A DNA stretch of 64,000 nt from Halomonas denitrificans (GTDB lineage Bacteria; Pseudomonadota; Gammaproteobacteria; Xanthomonadales; Wenzhouxiangellaceae): NCBI GenBank assembly GCA_019800895.1, contig JAHVKF010000001.1:62001-126000 (forward strand). Direction: 5' to 3'. The notes under the pieces were generated by a model, which worked only from the letters and a program-made list of their open reading frames with translations, was not told where the DNA came from and searched no databases. How positions within the stretch are numbered: position 1 is the first letter of the stretch; every line of letters begins with the position of its first letter. Positions 19,336-27,787 of the stretch are shown piece after piece. Both the position numbers and the translations under genes were made by a program.

Positions 19336-19363
19336 GGGACCGGCGCCCTGCGGCGCCGGTCCC
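19336..19363. terminator. Strong hairpin between convergent fadA and kinase genes
   Basis: A perfect 12-bp stem (19336-19347 with 19352-19363) and 4-nt loop CTGC lie 7 bp past the fadA stop and 13 bp past the kinase stop. There is no long T-tract on either side, so it is probably a bidirectional end structure. Confidence 0.6.
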
Positions 19364-19375
19364 GTTCGATCGCCC

Positions 19376-21793
19376 CTAGTCTGCAGCCCGCAACTCGATC
19401 ACCAGTTCGTCACCCAGCTGCTGGGCCGCGTCCAGCCATGCCGGGTCGACCCCTTGCGCGCTTCGATAGATCTCGATGGCGGTCGTGATCTCGCGCAGCG
19501 CCGCTTCATGGCGACCCTGGGCTCGCAGGACGATCCCCAGCGCTTCATGCGCCTTGCCGATTCGCGGATGCCCGGCATCGTAGCCGTTCCGCGCGACCTC
19601 CAACGCTTCCCGCGCCAGTCCTTCCGCTTCGACGAGGTTTCCCGCCAGGGTCTGCAGCCGGGCGAGGTTGAACAGCGCGGTGGCCGTCTGCGGATGGTCG
19701 CTGCCGAGCGTTGCGCGACGGATTCGCACCGACTCGGTCATCGCCTCGACCGCATCTCCGAGGCGATCGAGTGCGAAGAACAGCAAGGCCTGGTTGTTCA
19801 GCACGATGGCGTAGCTCGGATGCATCTCCCCGGTCGCCTGCCGCTGCAATTCGACCGTGCGCTCGAACGCATCCAGCGCTTCCTGATAGCGTTGCTGGCC
19901 TTCTCGCGCGGTGGCCAGCGACGACCAGATCGAGGCCCGGGTCTCGAGATCGATCGCCGACTCGTCCGCCGCGTCGATCGCCGGGGGCTCGTCGGCCAGC
20001 GCCAGAGCTTCGAGCGCGAGCGCCTCGCTTCCCTCGTAATCACCGGAATCGATCCGCATCGCGGCCCAGTTGGCCAGCAGTCCGATCTCGATCCTCCGGG
20101 AGATCGGGGTCCGTGCCTCCGTTCGCGCGAGCAGGTCGCGCGCCTCGGCGAAGCGTCGTTCTGCGCGTTCGAAATCACTTTCCCACCAGTCCACGATGGC
20201 GAGGCCATCGAGCGTTTCGGCCTGGCCGACTCGATTCCCCGTCTCGATCCGCGTTTCCAGCGCCTGCTCGAGCTGGAAGCGGGCCGGCCCGATCTCGCCG
20301 AGGTTCTGCAGTGCATAGCCGATGGCATGACGGAGATCGGCTTCCAGTTCCGGCTGCCCGGCGAAACGTTCCGCGATGTCCGGAATCGCCATCTTCAGCG
20401 CACCGGCAAGCGTCGGCTCATCGGCATTCTCGAAGGGATCCGCACGTTGAATCATCTCGACCAGGAACACCTTGGCCGCCTCGGCACGCTCTGCCTGCTG
20501 ACGGGCGAGGTCCCGCTGGCGTTGCGCTTCCTCGGCCTGGTGCCGAACCGCGAGCAGGCCGCCAAGCAGCACCGCGAACACGATCGCCGTCGCGGCCACG
20601 GCACCCCGGTAGCGCTTGACGAAGTGCCAGGCTCGATAGCGCCGCGACGCCCCGCGCGCCCGCACCGGCTCGCCACGCAGATAGCGGTCGAGGTCTTCGC
20701 CCAGTTCGAGCGCGTCGGCGTAGCGGTCGGCGGGGTCCTGGCGCAGGCCGGTCATCACGATCCGGTCCAGGTCGCCGCGCAGGTGACGGCGGAGTCCCTT
20801 GATGCCCCCGAGGCCGCGCGGCGGCGTTCCGCCGTCGCGCCCGATGGCCGCACTGGGATCCGGTGGAACCGTTTCGCAGACCTTGCGTTCGGCTTCGGTC
20901 GCCGACAGACCGGCCAGGCGGTGGGGCCGGGCCCCGGTCAACAGCTCGTACAGCACGACCGCCAGGGAATAGACGTCGCTGGCCCGCGTGACCCGCTTGC
21001 CGAGCAGCTGCTCGGGGCTCGCATAGGCAGGGGTCATCAGTCGCGCCTCGTACCGCGTCTCGGGCTGATCGAGATCGATCGAACCCCGATCCAGCACCTT
21101 GGCGATACCGAAGTCGATCAGCCGGGCCTGCCCGTGGTCGTCGACCAGGATGTTGGAGGTCTTGAGGTCGCGGTGGACGATGCCCGCTTCGTGGGCGTGC
21201 GCCAGCGCGTCGCAGGTCGACCGGATCAACCGGAGCCGGGTCCGGAGATCGGCGGAATGCGATTCGCACCATCGATCGATCGGTTCGCCCCGGACCAGTT
21301 CCATGGCCAGGTACGGCGTGCCGTCGGCCGTCGTGCCTCCGTCGATGACCCGCGCGATCCCCGGATGTTCCAGGGTCGCGGCGATTCGCCGTTCGGCGTC
21401 GAAGCGCTGCATTGCCGTGTCGTCGAGATGCGCAGCCGCGAACAGTTTCACCGCCACGTCCTGTTCGAACGCGCCGTCGGCACGTCGCGCCCGATAGACC
21501 ACGCTCATGCCGCCGACGCCGATCATTTCGGTCAGCTCGAACGCGCCCACGCGCTCACCGCTGCGGTCGGTGAGCCGCGGCGCGGAGCTTGCCGACGGCA
21601 CGGAGCCCGGCTCCAGGAACGACGTGGTGGCCGGCTCTCTGGCCAACAGGTCCAGCACCCGTTCACGGACCGGAGCCGGCACGTCGGTCCGCGCGATCAC
21701 GAACTCGGTCCGCCGGTCCGCCGGTTGGTCCAGCGCTTCTTCGAGCAGCGCGAGCGCCTGCGCTTCCCCCGCGTCGTCGAGCCGGTTGTTCAT
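19376..21793 (-). CDS. Membrane Ser/Thr protein kinase with TPR sensor domain
   Basis: A Hanks-type kinase of 805 residues. The kinase domain (about 84-375) has the glycine loop IGVGGMSVVY, Lys116 in DVAVKLFAA, HRD (207-209) with KTSNIL, DFG (227-229) and ASPEQ, all intact. One transmembrane helix spans about 398-416, then a coiled-coil-like Arg/Glu/Ala stretch. The C-terminal half is TPR repeats (for example LNNQALLFFALDRLGDAVEAM), expected on the periplasmic side. A gene for an ECF sigma factor lies just upstream on the same strand, so the two probably form one signalling unit. Mini-ORFs precede the ATG at 21793. The target is not evident. Confidence 0.92.
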   Translation of the reverse strand: MNNRLDDAGEAQALALLEEALDQPADRRTEFVIARTDVPAPVRERVLDLLAREPATTSFLEPGSVPSASSAPRLTDRSGERVGAFELTEMIGVGGMSVVYRARRADGAFEQDVAVKLFAAAHLDDTAMQRFDAERRIAATLEHPGIARVIDGGTTADGTPYLAMELVRGEPIDRWCESHSADLRTRLRLIRSTCDALAHAHEAGIVHRDLKTSNILVDDHGQARLIDFGIAKVLDRGSIDLDQPETRYEARLMTPAYASPEQLLGKRVTRASDVYSLAVVLYELLTGARPHRLAGLSATEAERKVCETVPPDPSAAIGRDGGTPPRGLGGIKGLRRHLRGDLDRIVMTGLRQDPADRYADALELGEDLDRYLRGEPVRARGASRRYRAWHFVKRYRGAVAATAIVFAVLLGGLLAVRHQAEEAQRQRDLARQQAERAEAAKVFLVEMIQRADPFENADEPTLAGALKMAIPDIAERFAGQPELEADLRHAIGYALQNLGEIGPARFQLEQALETRIETGNRVGQAETLDGLAIVDWWESDFERAERRFAEARDLLARTEARTPISRRIEIGLLANWAAMRIDSGDYEGSEALALEALALADEPPAIDAADESAIDLETRASIWSSLATAREGQQRYQEALDAFERTVELQRQATGEMHPSYAIVLNNQALLFFALDRLGDAVEAMTESVRIRRATLGSDHPQTATALFNLARLQTLAGNLVEAEGLAREALEVARNGYDAGHPRIGKAHEALGIVLRAQGRHEAALREITTAIEIYRSAQGVDPAWLDAAQQLGDELVIELRAAD

Positions 21794-21837
21794 CGCTTGC
21801 TCATCGCTTGCTCATCGCTCGCTTATGGATCGCTCAT
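21790..21837 (-). promoter_or_regulatory. Chain of overlapping mini-ORFs before the kinase start
   Basis: On the minus strand an 11-bp near-tandem repeat creates ATGs at 21837, 21815 and 21804 ahead of the kinase ATG at 21793. They encode MSDP-stop, MSKR-stop and MSKR-stop. The stop of the second overlaps the next ATG, and the stop of the third overlaps the kinase ATG (ATGA). This could tune kinase translation by reinitiation, or it may be a simple slippage repeat. Confidence 0.5.
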
Positions 21838-21866
21838 CGGTCCCCGAGCGAGTGTGCAGCGCGTAA

Positions 21867-22436
21867 TCATCGGCCGCCCCCCGGCTCCAGCTCGTCCCGA
21901 AGCCATGTACGCGCCGCCCGCCAGGCCCGGTTCACGGTCGCGACGGAAACGTCGAGAACCTCGGCAACCTCCGGGACCGTGAGGCCCCCGAAACAGCGCA
22001 GCTCGACGACCTTCGCCTGATTCGGATTCAGCCGCTCGAGACGCTCCAGAGCACGCTCGAGGTCGAGCACATCGACCCGCTCGGCCTCCTCGCCGTGCAG
22101 GGTCGTGGTCAGCGGTGGATCCGGGGTTCGCTTGTCGGCGCTTCGCTTGCGGCCGGCATCGACCAGCACCTGGCGCATGACCCGGGCGGCCACCGCCAGG
22201 AAATGGACCCGATTGCGCCACTCGACGCTGGAGCCCTGCGCGATCTTGAGGTAGGCCTCGTGGACGAGCGCCGTGGGCTGCAACGTATGGCCGGCGCGTT
22301 CCTTGGACAGCCGCGAACGCGCCATCCCACGCAGCGTTCCATAGACCTCCTCGAGCAGCGCGGCTTCAGCGCCGGGCTCGCCGTCCGCCCACTGGCGGAG
22401 GATCAGAGTGAGTTCGTGGCTGGACCCCTTGGTCAT
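21867..22436 (-). CDS. ECF-family RNA polymerase sigma factor
   Basis: A sigma-70-like factor of 189 residues from ATG 22436. Region 2 spans LEEVYGTLRGMARSRLSKE through HFLAVAARVMRQVLVDAGR, with the ALVHEAYLK segment typical of the kinase-linked ECF group. Region 4 is the helix-turn-helix VVELRCFGGLTVPEVAEVLDVS (quoted in part). In-frame starts at 22445 and at GTG 22457 are also possible; a GGAG sits between them and favours the inner ATG. It precedes the kinase by 73 bp, so kinase control of the sigma factor is likely. No separate anti-sigma gene is seen. Confidence 0.9.
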   Translation of the reverse strand: MTKGSSHELTLILRQWADGEPGAEAALLEEVYGTLRGMARSRLSKERAGHTLQPTALVHEAYLKIAQGSSVEWRNRVHFLAVAARVMRQVLVDAGRKRSADKRTPDPPLTTTLHGEEAERVDVLDLERALERLERLNPNQAKVVELRCFGGLTVPEVAEVLDVSVATVNRAWRAARTWLRDELEPGGGR

Positions 22437-22596
22437 GCGAGGCATCGACTCCGGCACATTCGTCGGACCGCTCCGTCGAGTCTATCCGTAGCCCTTCCCG
22501 GCCACAAGCGGGCGCGAATCCGGCGATACGATCGGGTCGCGGTTCGCGCTAGGGAAGACAAGGCCCGACTTCGTTCCTCTCGATGGAGAACCCGCC

Positions 22597-24087
22597 ATGA
22601 CCCGATCGATCGCCACCGTGATTTCCAACGGAATGCGTCGCCCCATGGCCGCGCTGTTCCTGCTCGGCTTGCTGACCGGACCGGCCTGGGGACAGTTTCC
22701 CGTCCCCGCCGACGTGATGTACCGGGCCGGTTTCGAGGGCGATTCGATCGCCCCGGCCTTCCCGGTCGTGGGCGGCGACTACGTTCTTCCGCCGGAACCG
22801 ATCGGCGACCGGCTCCAGTGGTTGATCGACGAGCTCGCGGTCGGTGAAACGACGACCCTGGCCGAGGTGCAGGCGAGATTCTCCCCCGCCTTCGATCCCG
22901 CCTCGATCCGCGATTTCATCAACGACGTGCTCCGGGTCGAGTTCCCGAACGGCCGGATCATCGACCTGATTTCCCTGACTCCCGTCCGGGCTACCGTTGT
23001 GATCGACGGCGACAGCGGCCCGGCCACATCGGGATTCCTGCAGTTCGGCGTCGAGTACGCGGGCTCGAACCTGATCACGCTGCTCCAGGTCAGCAACTTC
23101 GGCGGCACCGTGCAGTTCCCCGCCGACCAGACCCTGACCCTCGCGCAGGCGGCCGACAAGTTCATGACCTTCCATCCCGAGAACGGGTTGTTCGTCGGCT
23201 ACGTCGACCTGGCCGGCCGCTGCCAGCCGATCGAAGTCCGCGATCCGGACGTCGCGCGCGGCCTGGGCTCGATCTTCAAGACCTGGGTCCTCGGCGCCGT
23301 GGCCGCCGACATCGCCGATGGCATCGTCGATCGATCCGATCCGATCCCGCTGGTGGCCGACGAACGGGCCGCGGGCGGCACGATCAACAGCGAGCCGCTC
23401 GGCACCGTATTCGACGTCCAGGACATGGGCACGTTGATGATGGGCATCAGCGACAACACGGCGACCGATCACCTGCACGAGCTGACCGGCCGGATCCGGG
23501 CCGGCGAGATCGTCCAGCAGTACGGAATCGCCGATCCCGACGAACTGCTTCCCTTCCTGAACATCAGCGAGCAGTTCCACGTGTTCACGCGCTTCGACCT
23601 GCCGACGGCGGAATCCTACGTCGACGGCACGGAGGCCTTCCAGGACAATTTCCTGAGCACGATGATCGAGCCCGAGGGACCGTCGTTCCCGGTCTCGTTC
23701 CCGTTCTTCCACGAGTCCTTGCTCACGTCCGGAACCTGGCGGGCGACGGCGTCGGACATCTGCCGAACCCTGGCCGGACTCCGATCGACGCCCGAGGACT
23801 TCGGCGCCTTCGAATTCGTCGACCGGGCGATGGGCTCGCAGGCGGCGCAACCGAATATCCGGGCCGCCTGGGATCGCACCTGGTACAAGGGCGGCAGCCT
23901 GACGTCGGGGGTTTCCGGAAATCACGTGCTGACGCACGCGTGGCTGCTGGAGAACGAGGGGGACTTTCCGCCCTTCGTGATCGTCGCCCTGGCCAACAAC
24001 CCGGCCGGCGGCATCGATCCGTTCGAGATCCAGTCGGTGACCAACCGGATGGCGGAACTGCTGGCCGGGTTCCAGCCCTGGGACTGA
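22597..24087 (+). CDS. Secreted serine hydrolase with class A beta-lactamase fold
   Basis: The 496-residue protein has an N-terminal signal peptide (about 1-32, AALFLLGLLTGPAWG). A roughly 160-residue N-terminal domain of unknown fold follows. The C-terminal region has the ordered motifs of penicillin-recognising enzymes: SxxK as Ser225-I-F-Lys228, SDN at 285-287 and a KTG-like KGG at 431-433. It should therefore be an active-serine acylating enzyme, exported to the periplasm or outside. Class A lactamases are about 290 residues, so this is much larger, and the deacylating Glu166 equivalent could not be placed. It could be a lactamase, a peptidase or an esterase. Confidence 0.82.
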   Translation: MTRSIATVISNGMRRPMAALFLLGLLTGPAWGQFPVPADVMYRAGFEGDSIAPAFPVVGGDYVLPPEPIGDRLQWLIDELAVGETTTLAEVQARFSPAFDPASIRDFINDVLRVEFPNGRIIDLISLTPVRATVVIDGDSGPATSGFLQFGVEYAGSNLITLLQVSNFGGTVQFPADQTLTLAQAADKFMTFHPENGLFVGYVDLAGRCQPIEVRDPDVARGLGSIFKTWVLGAVAADIADGIVDRSDPIPLVADERAAGGTINSEPLGTVFDVQDMGTLMMGISDNTATDHLHELTGRIRAGEIVQQYGIADPDELLPFLNISEQFHVFTRFDLPTAESYVDGTEAFQDNFLSTMIEPEGPSFPVSFPFFHESLLTSGTWRATASDICRTLAGLRSTPEDFGAFEFVDRAMGSQAAQPNIRAAWDRTWYKGGSLTSGVSGNHVLTHAWLLENEGDFPPFVIVALANNPAGGIDPFEIQSVTNRMAELLAGFQPWD

Positions 24088-24100
24088 TGGCGCGCGGCGG

Positions 24101-24138
24101 ATGAAAAAAAGGCACCCGGGCAGAGAGTCCCGGGTGCC
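24101..24138 (-). terminator. Rho-independent terminator of the FAD oxidase gene
   Basis: A perfect 10-bp stem (24111-24120 with 24129-24138) is followed, reading the minus strand, by seven T (24110-24104). It points left, so it serves the minus-strand gene ending at 24247. It may also stop readthrough from the left-hand hydrolase gene. Confidence 0.85.
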
Positions 24139-24246
24139 CCGAACCCCGGAAGCTGCGTCCCCCGGGGTCACCCCACGCAGCGCATCCTACCCGCAGCGAC
24201 CGCGACCGGTCATCGGAAGATTTCCTACAAGCGCCGCGGACGCCGA

Positions 24247-25539
24247 TCAGCCGCTACTGCGCCAGGCCCGAATCGCGTCGCGCGCCTGATACGCCCAGTA
24301 CGACGCCTGGGCCGTCCACCGCCCCAGCGGCCCTCCGGCCCAACTCGGCCCCCAGGAGCGAAACGCTTCGAGTCGGTCCCCCTCGCCGTCCAGGGCTTCG
24401 GCGATCACTTCGCCGGCCATCGTGGTCGGCGCCATGCCGTGTCCGCCGAAAGCACTGGCGGCCCAGAGGCCGGGCTCCAGCTCGCCGAGAATCGGCATCT
24501 GGTGGCGCGCGTAACTCATCCAGCCACCCCAGGAATGGGTGAAGCGAACGTCCGCCAGGGACGGGAAGACCCGTGCGACGTCACGCCGCATCAGGGCTTC
24601 GATCGCATCCGGATCGCGATCAGCGATCGAGATCCGCCCGCCCCACAGGAGGCGGTCGCCGATTCGCCGGTAATAGTCGAAGGCGAAACGCGTGTCGTAG
24701 ACGGCGGCGGTTCCCGGGATCAGCGCCTCGAGTCGGCCGGGCAGAGGCTCGGTCACGGCCACGTAGGTCCCGATCGGATGGATGCTGCGCACCAGCCGTG
24801 GCACCAGTCGACGATCGTATCCGCCGGTCGACACGACCACCCGGTCCGCGCGCACCGTCGCGTCACGGGTCCGAAGCCGCCATCCGCCACCGGCCCGCTC
24901 GATGCGCTCGACGGCCGAATCACCGTGGACGGAAAGCCCGGATGCGTCGAGTTCGTCGGCAAGCGCCCGCACATAGGCCAGCGGATTGAAGTGGAAGGCT
25001 CCCGGCTCGAGCAGTCCGCCGCCGTAGCGATCGGAGCACACCCAGGCCGATCGCTGCGCTCGATCGAGCGCGAGGAGCTCGAGGCCGGTCGCCCGATGGA
25101 TCGCGTCTCGAAGCGCGTCCAGCCCCTTGCGGTTGCGAAACCAGTCGGCCAGCAGAACGCCCTCCCCGTCGAGCGAGACGCCAAGGGCGGCGCAGCGGCC
25201 GCGAACCCGGTCGACGGCCTCGTGGGTCCATCGCTGCATGACCCGGGCACGGTCGAGTCCGACCCGGCGCACCAGCGGCTCTGGGCCCAGCGAGAAGCCG
25301 CCGAAGACGAAGCCCCCGTTTCGCCCCGAGGCACCTTCACCGGGCTGTCCGGCTTCGAGCACGACGACATCGCGATGACCGCGCTCGAGCAGACTGAAGG
25401 CAGTGCTGAGACCCGCCAGACCGGCGCCGATCACCGCGACCCGGACGGAGCGGTCCGATTCGATGCGAGGGAACCGACGCGCCGCGATGCGGTCCTCGTA
25501 CCAGGTGGGGGAATGGAATCGGGGCCATCCCGTGGGCAT
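24247..25539 (-). CDS. FAD-dependent amine oxidase (DadA/PuuB-like)
   Basis: The 430-residue protein has the dinucleotide-binding motif VAVIGAGLAGLSTAFSLLERG at about residues 33-53 and EGASGRNGGFVFGGF. The C-terminal FAD motif is GLWAASAFGGHGMAPTTMAGE. This pattern fits the DAO family that includes gamma-glutamylputrescine oxidase PuuB, and the start MPTGWPRFHSPTWYE is typical of it. Oxidation of a secondary amine or polyamine derivative is likely, but no other puu gene is nearby. ATG 25539 is chosen because a GAGG site precedes it; a longer open frame upstream has no family match. It is divergent from phhA. Confidence 0.85.
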   Translation of the reverse strand: MPTGWPRFHSPTWYEDRIAARRFPRIESDRSVRVAVIGAGLAGLSTAFSLLERGHRDVVVLEAGQPGEGASGRNGGFVFGGFSLGPEPLVRRVGLDRARVMQRWTHEAVDRVRGRCAALGVSLDGEGVLLADWFRNRKGLDALRDAIHRATGLELLALDRAQRSAWVCSDRYGGGLLEPGAFHFNPLAYVRALADELDASGLSVHGDSAVERIERAGGGWRLRTRDATVRADRVVVSTGGYDRRLVPRLVRSIHPIGTYVAVTEPLPGRLEALIPGTAAVYDTRFAFDYYRRIGDRLLWGGRISIADRDPDAIEALMRRDVARVFPSLADVRFTHSWGGWMSYARHQMPILGELEPGLWAASAFGGHGMAPTTMAGEVIAEALDGEGDRLEAFRSWGPSWAGGPLGRWTAQASYWAYQARDAIRAWRSSG

Positions 25540-25693
25540 GGCAAGATCCTCGGTCGGGGCTGATAGACTTGCCCGCCAGAATACGCGACCGAACGAGCCC
25601 CGGACCCACCGATCGCAGCGGGAACCCCCGCGCGCATCGCACGAATCGGGGCGGCCGTCGGCGACGCGGGCAGCCTCGAAACGGAGACGCAAC

Positions 25694-26494
25694 ATGGGCA
25701 AATCAAGCAAGTACGAAGCGAAGGTCCCGGACGAGAACGGGATCATCCACTACACGGACGAGGAGCACGCGATCTGGGGCGAGCTCTACGCCCGGCAGAT
25801 CGAGATCATCCAGGACCGGGTCTGCGACCAGTTCTTCAACGGCCTGAAGACCCTCGATCTTCCTGCGGACCGGATTCCCCAGCCCCGGGACGTGTCCGAT
25901 GTGCTGCGCGAGCGGACCGGCTGGGAAGTCGCGCCGGTCCCCGCCCTGATCAACTTCGATCGCTTCTTCAAGCTGCTGTCCGAGAAGAAGTTCCCGGCCG
26001 CGTCGTTCATCCGTACGCGCGAGGAGATGGAGTACCTGCAGGAGCCGGACATCTTCCACGAGATCTTCGGCCATACGGCCATGCTGACCGACGAGGCCTT
26101 CGCCAATTTCACGCACGCCTACGGCAGGGCCGGCGTGCAGGCCAGCAAGGAGGAGCGCGTTTTCCTCGCACGCCTCTACTGGTTCACGGTGGAATTCGGG
26201 CTGCTGCGAACCGACGCCGGCACCCGCATCTACGGCGGCGGGATCGCCTCTTCGCCCGGGGAAACGGTCTATTCGCTCGAAAGCGACGAGCCGATCCGCC
26301 GACCCTTCGATCCGATCGACGCGTTGCGCACACCGTACCGGATCGACATCTTCCAGACCGTCTACTACGTGCTCGACTCGATGGACGATCTGTTCGAACT
26401 GGCCGAGATGGACCTGCTCAAGCTCATTCGCAAGGCCCGCGCGCTTGGCCAGTTCGCCCCGACTTTCCCGCCCAAACAGAAGGACGCTGCCTGA
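25694..26494 (+). CDS. phhA: Phenylalanine 4-monooxygenase
   Basis: Converts phenylalanine to tyrosine with tetrahydrobiopterin and oxygen. At 266 residues it matches bacterial PhhA. The iron ligands are His122 and His127 in HEIFGH, and Glu167 in YWFTVEFGL. The start is ATG 25694. The pterin-recycling phhB follows after 2 bp, the standard operon. Confidence 0.97.
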   Translation: MGKSSKYEAKVPDENGIIHYTDEEHAIWGELYARQIEIIQDRVCDQFFNGLKTLDLPADRIPQPRDVSDVLRERTGWEVAPVPALINFDRFFKLLSEKKFPAASFIRTREEMEYLQEPDIFHEIFGHTAMLTDEAFANFTHAYGRAGVQASKEERVFLARLYWFTVEFGLLRTDAGTRIYGGGIASSPGETVYSLESDEPIRRPFDPIDALRTPYRIDIFQTVYYVLDSMDDLFELAEMDLLKLIRKARALGQFAPTFPPKQKDAA

Positions 26495-26496
26495 CC

Positions 26497-26835
26497 ATGA
26501 GTGACGAACTCCAGGAAAAGAAATGCACGCCGTGCGAAGGCGGCACCCAGCCGCTCGACAAGGAACGGATCGACAAGCTGCTGCCACAGGTTCCGGGATG
26601 GCAGGTCGACGACGACGGCAAGCGGATCGTTCGGCGTTTCGAGTTCAAGGGTTTCTACAAGACCATGGCGTTCATCAACGCGATGGCGTGGGTGGCAAAC
26701 CGCGAAGCGCATCACCCGGACTTCGAAGCAGGCTACAACTTCTGTCGTGTGACCTTCCAGACCCACGCCATCGACGGCCTGAGCGAGAACGACTTCATCT
26801 GCGCGGCCAAGCTCAACGCCTTGCTGGATGACTGA
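26497..26835 (+). CDS. phhB: Pterin-4a-carbinolamine dehydratase
   Basis: Dehydrates the 4a-hydroxypterin made by PhhA so the cofactor can be recycled. The 112-residue protein has the active-site block EAHHPDFEAGY (His72, His73) and the family end GLSENDFICAAKLNAL. It is translationally linked to phhA (2 bp gap) and overlaps the next gene by 8 bp. Confidence 0.97.
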   Translation: MSDELQEKKCTPCEGGTQPLDKERIDKLLPQVPGWQVDDDGKRIVRRFEFKGFYKTMAFINAMAWVANREAHHPDFEAGYNFCRVTFQTHAIDGLSENDFICAAKLNALLDD

Positions 26836-27787
26836 TCCGGCCGCTCGCATCGACCCGGCGGCCGCCGATGGCTCGGCGGCCGAGCGCCTGCAGCGTGCGG
26901 TCGATGCGGTGAACGGCGTTGTTCTCGGCAAGCCCGAGGCCGTCCACCTGGCCTTCTCGGCACTTCTCGCCGGCGGTCACCTGCTGATCGAAGACCTGCC
27001 CGGGGTGGGCAAGACCACGCTGGCCCAGGCCATGGCGATCGTGACCGGCGGATCGTGGCAGCGCATCCAGTTCACCAGCGACCTGCTGCCGGCCGACATC
27101 CTCGGCGTCTCGATCTGGCGCCGTGCCGACGAGACCTTCGAGTTCCGACCCGGTCCGGTCTTCGCCAACGTCGTTCTCGCCGACGAGATCAACCGGGCGA
27201 CGCCGCGCACCCAGAGCGCGCTGCTCGAGGCGATGGCCGAGCGCCAGGTCAGTGTCGACGGCAGCACGCACCCGCTGCCGCGACCCTTCTTCGTGATCGC
27301 GACCCAGAACCCACTGGACCTGGTCGGCACCTATCCGCTGCCGGATTCCCAGCTCGATCGGTTCCTCCTCCGGATCGGCCTCGGCTACCCGGATCGTGCC
27401 GAAGAGCGACGCTTGCTGAGAGAACCCGACCGGCGCGACCTGCTCGAGGCCCTTCCCACCTGCCTCGACGACAGCGACGTGAGGTGCTTGATGGACCGCG
27501 CCCGCGACGTCCACCTGTCGGAACCGGTGGTCGACTACCTGCAGGCCCTGATCCAGGCCACCCGCGAACACCCATCGCTGCGCGCCGGCCTGTCGCCGCG
27601 CGCGACGCTTGCGCTGGCCGCCACGGCCCGCGCCCACGCGCTCCTCGACGGCCGCGATCACGTCCTCCCCGATGACGTCAAGCGCGTCTTTCCGGCGCTG
27701 GCGACGCACCGCGTTCAGGTCCGCGCCGAGTCCGAGGCACCGGCCGATGTCATCGCACGCATCCTCGAGCGTACGCCGATTTCCTGA
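26828..27787 (+). CDS. MoxR-family AAA+ ATPase
   Basis: The 319-residue protein has Walker A GVGKTTLAQAM, Walker B VLADEINRATPRTQSALLE and sensor residues in FFVIATQNP, diagnostic for MoxR chaperone-like ATPases. It begins the conserved MoxR-DUF58-transglutaminase set. It overlaps phhB by 8 bp and the DUF58 gene by about 41 bp. Its role in this set is probably maturation or remodelling of the membrane partners. Confidence 0.95.
   Translation: MTDPAARIDPAAADGSAAERLQRAVDAVNGVVLGKPEAVHLAFSALLAGGHLLIEDLPGVGKTTLAQAMAIVTGGSWQRIQFTSDLLPADILGVSIWRRADETFEFRPGPVFANVVLADEINRATPRTQSALLEAMAERQVSVDGSTHPLPRPFFVIATQNPLDLVGTYPLPDSQLDRFLLRIGLGYPDRAEERRLLREPDRRDLLEALPTCLDDSDVRCLMDRARDVHLSEPVVDYLQALIQATREHPSLRAGLSPRATLALAATARAHALLDGRDHVLPDDVKRVFPALATHRVQVRAESEAPADVIARILERTPIS

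Noticed and set aside
19454-21982. An 842-codon plus-strand open frame
   Set aside because: Antisense to the Ser/Thr kinase, whose catalytic motifs are complete on the other strand.
24101-24138. Terminator of the beta-lactamase-fold gene
   Set aside because: The T-tract follows the hairpin only on the minus strand, so it is assigned to the FAD oxidase gene; the plus side has A before the stem, not T after it.
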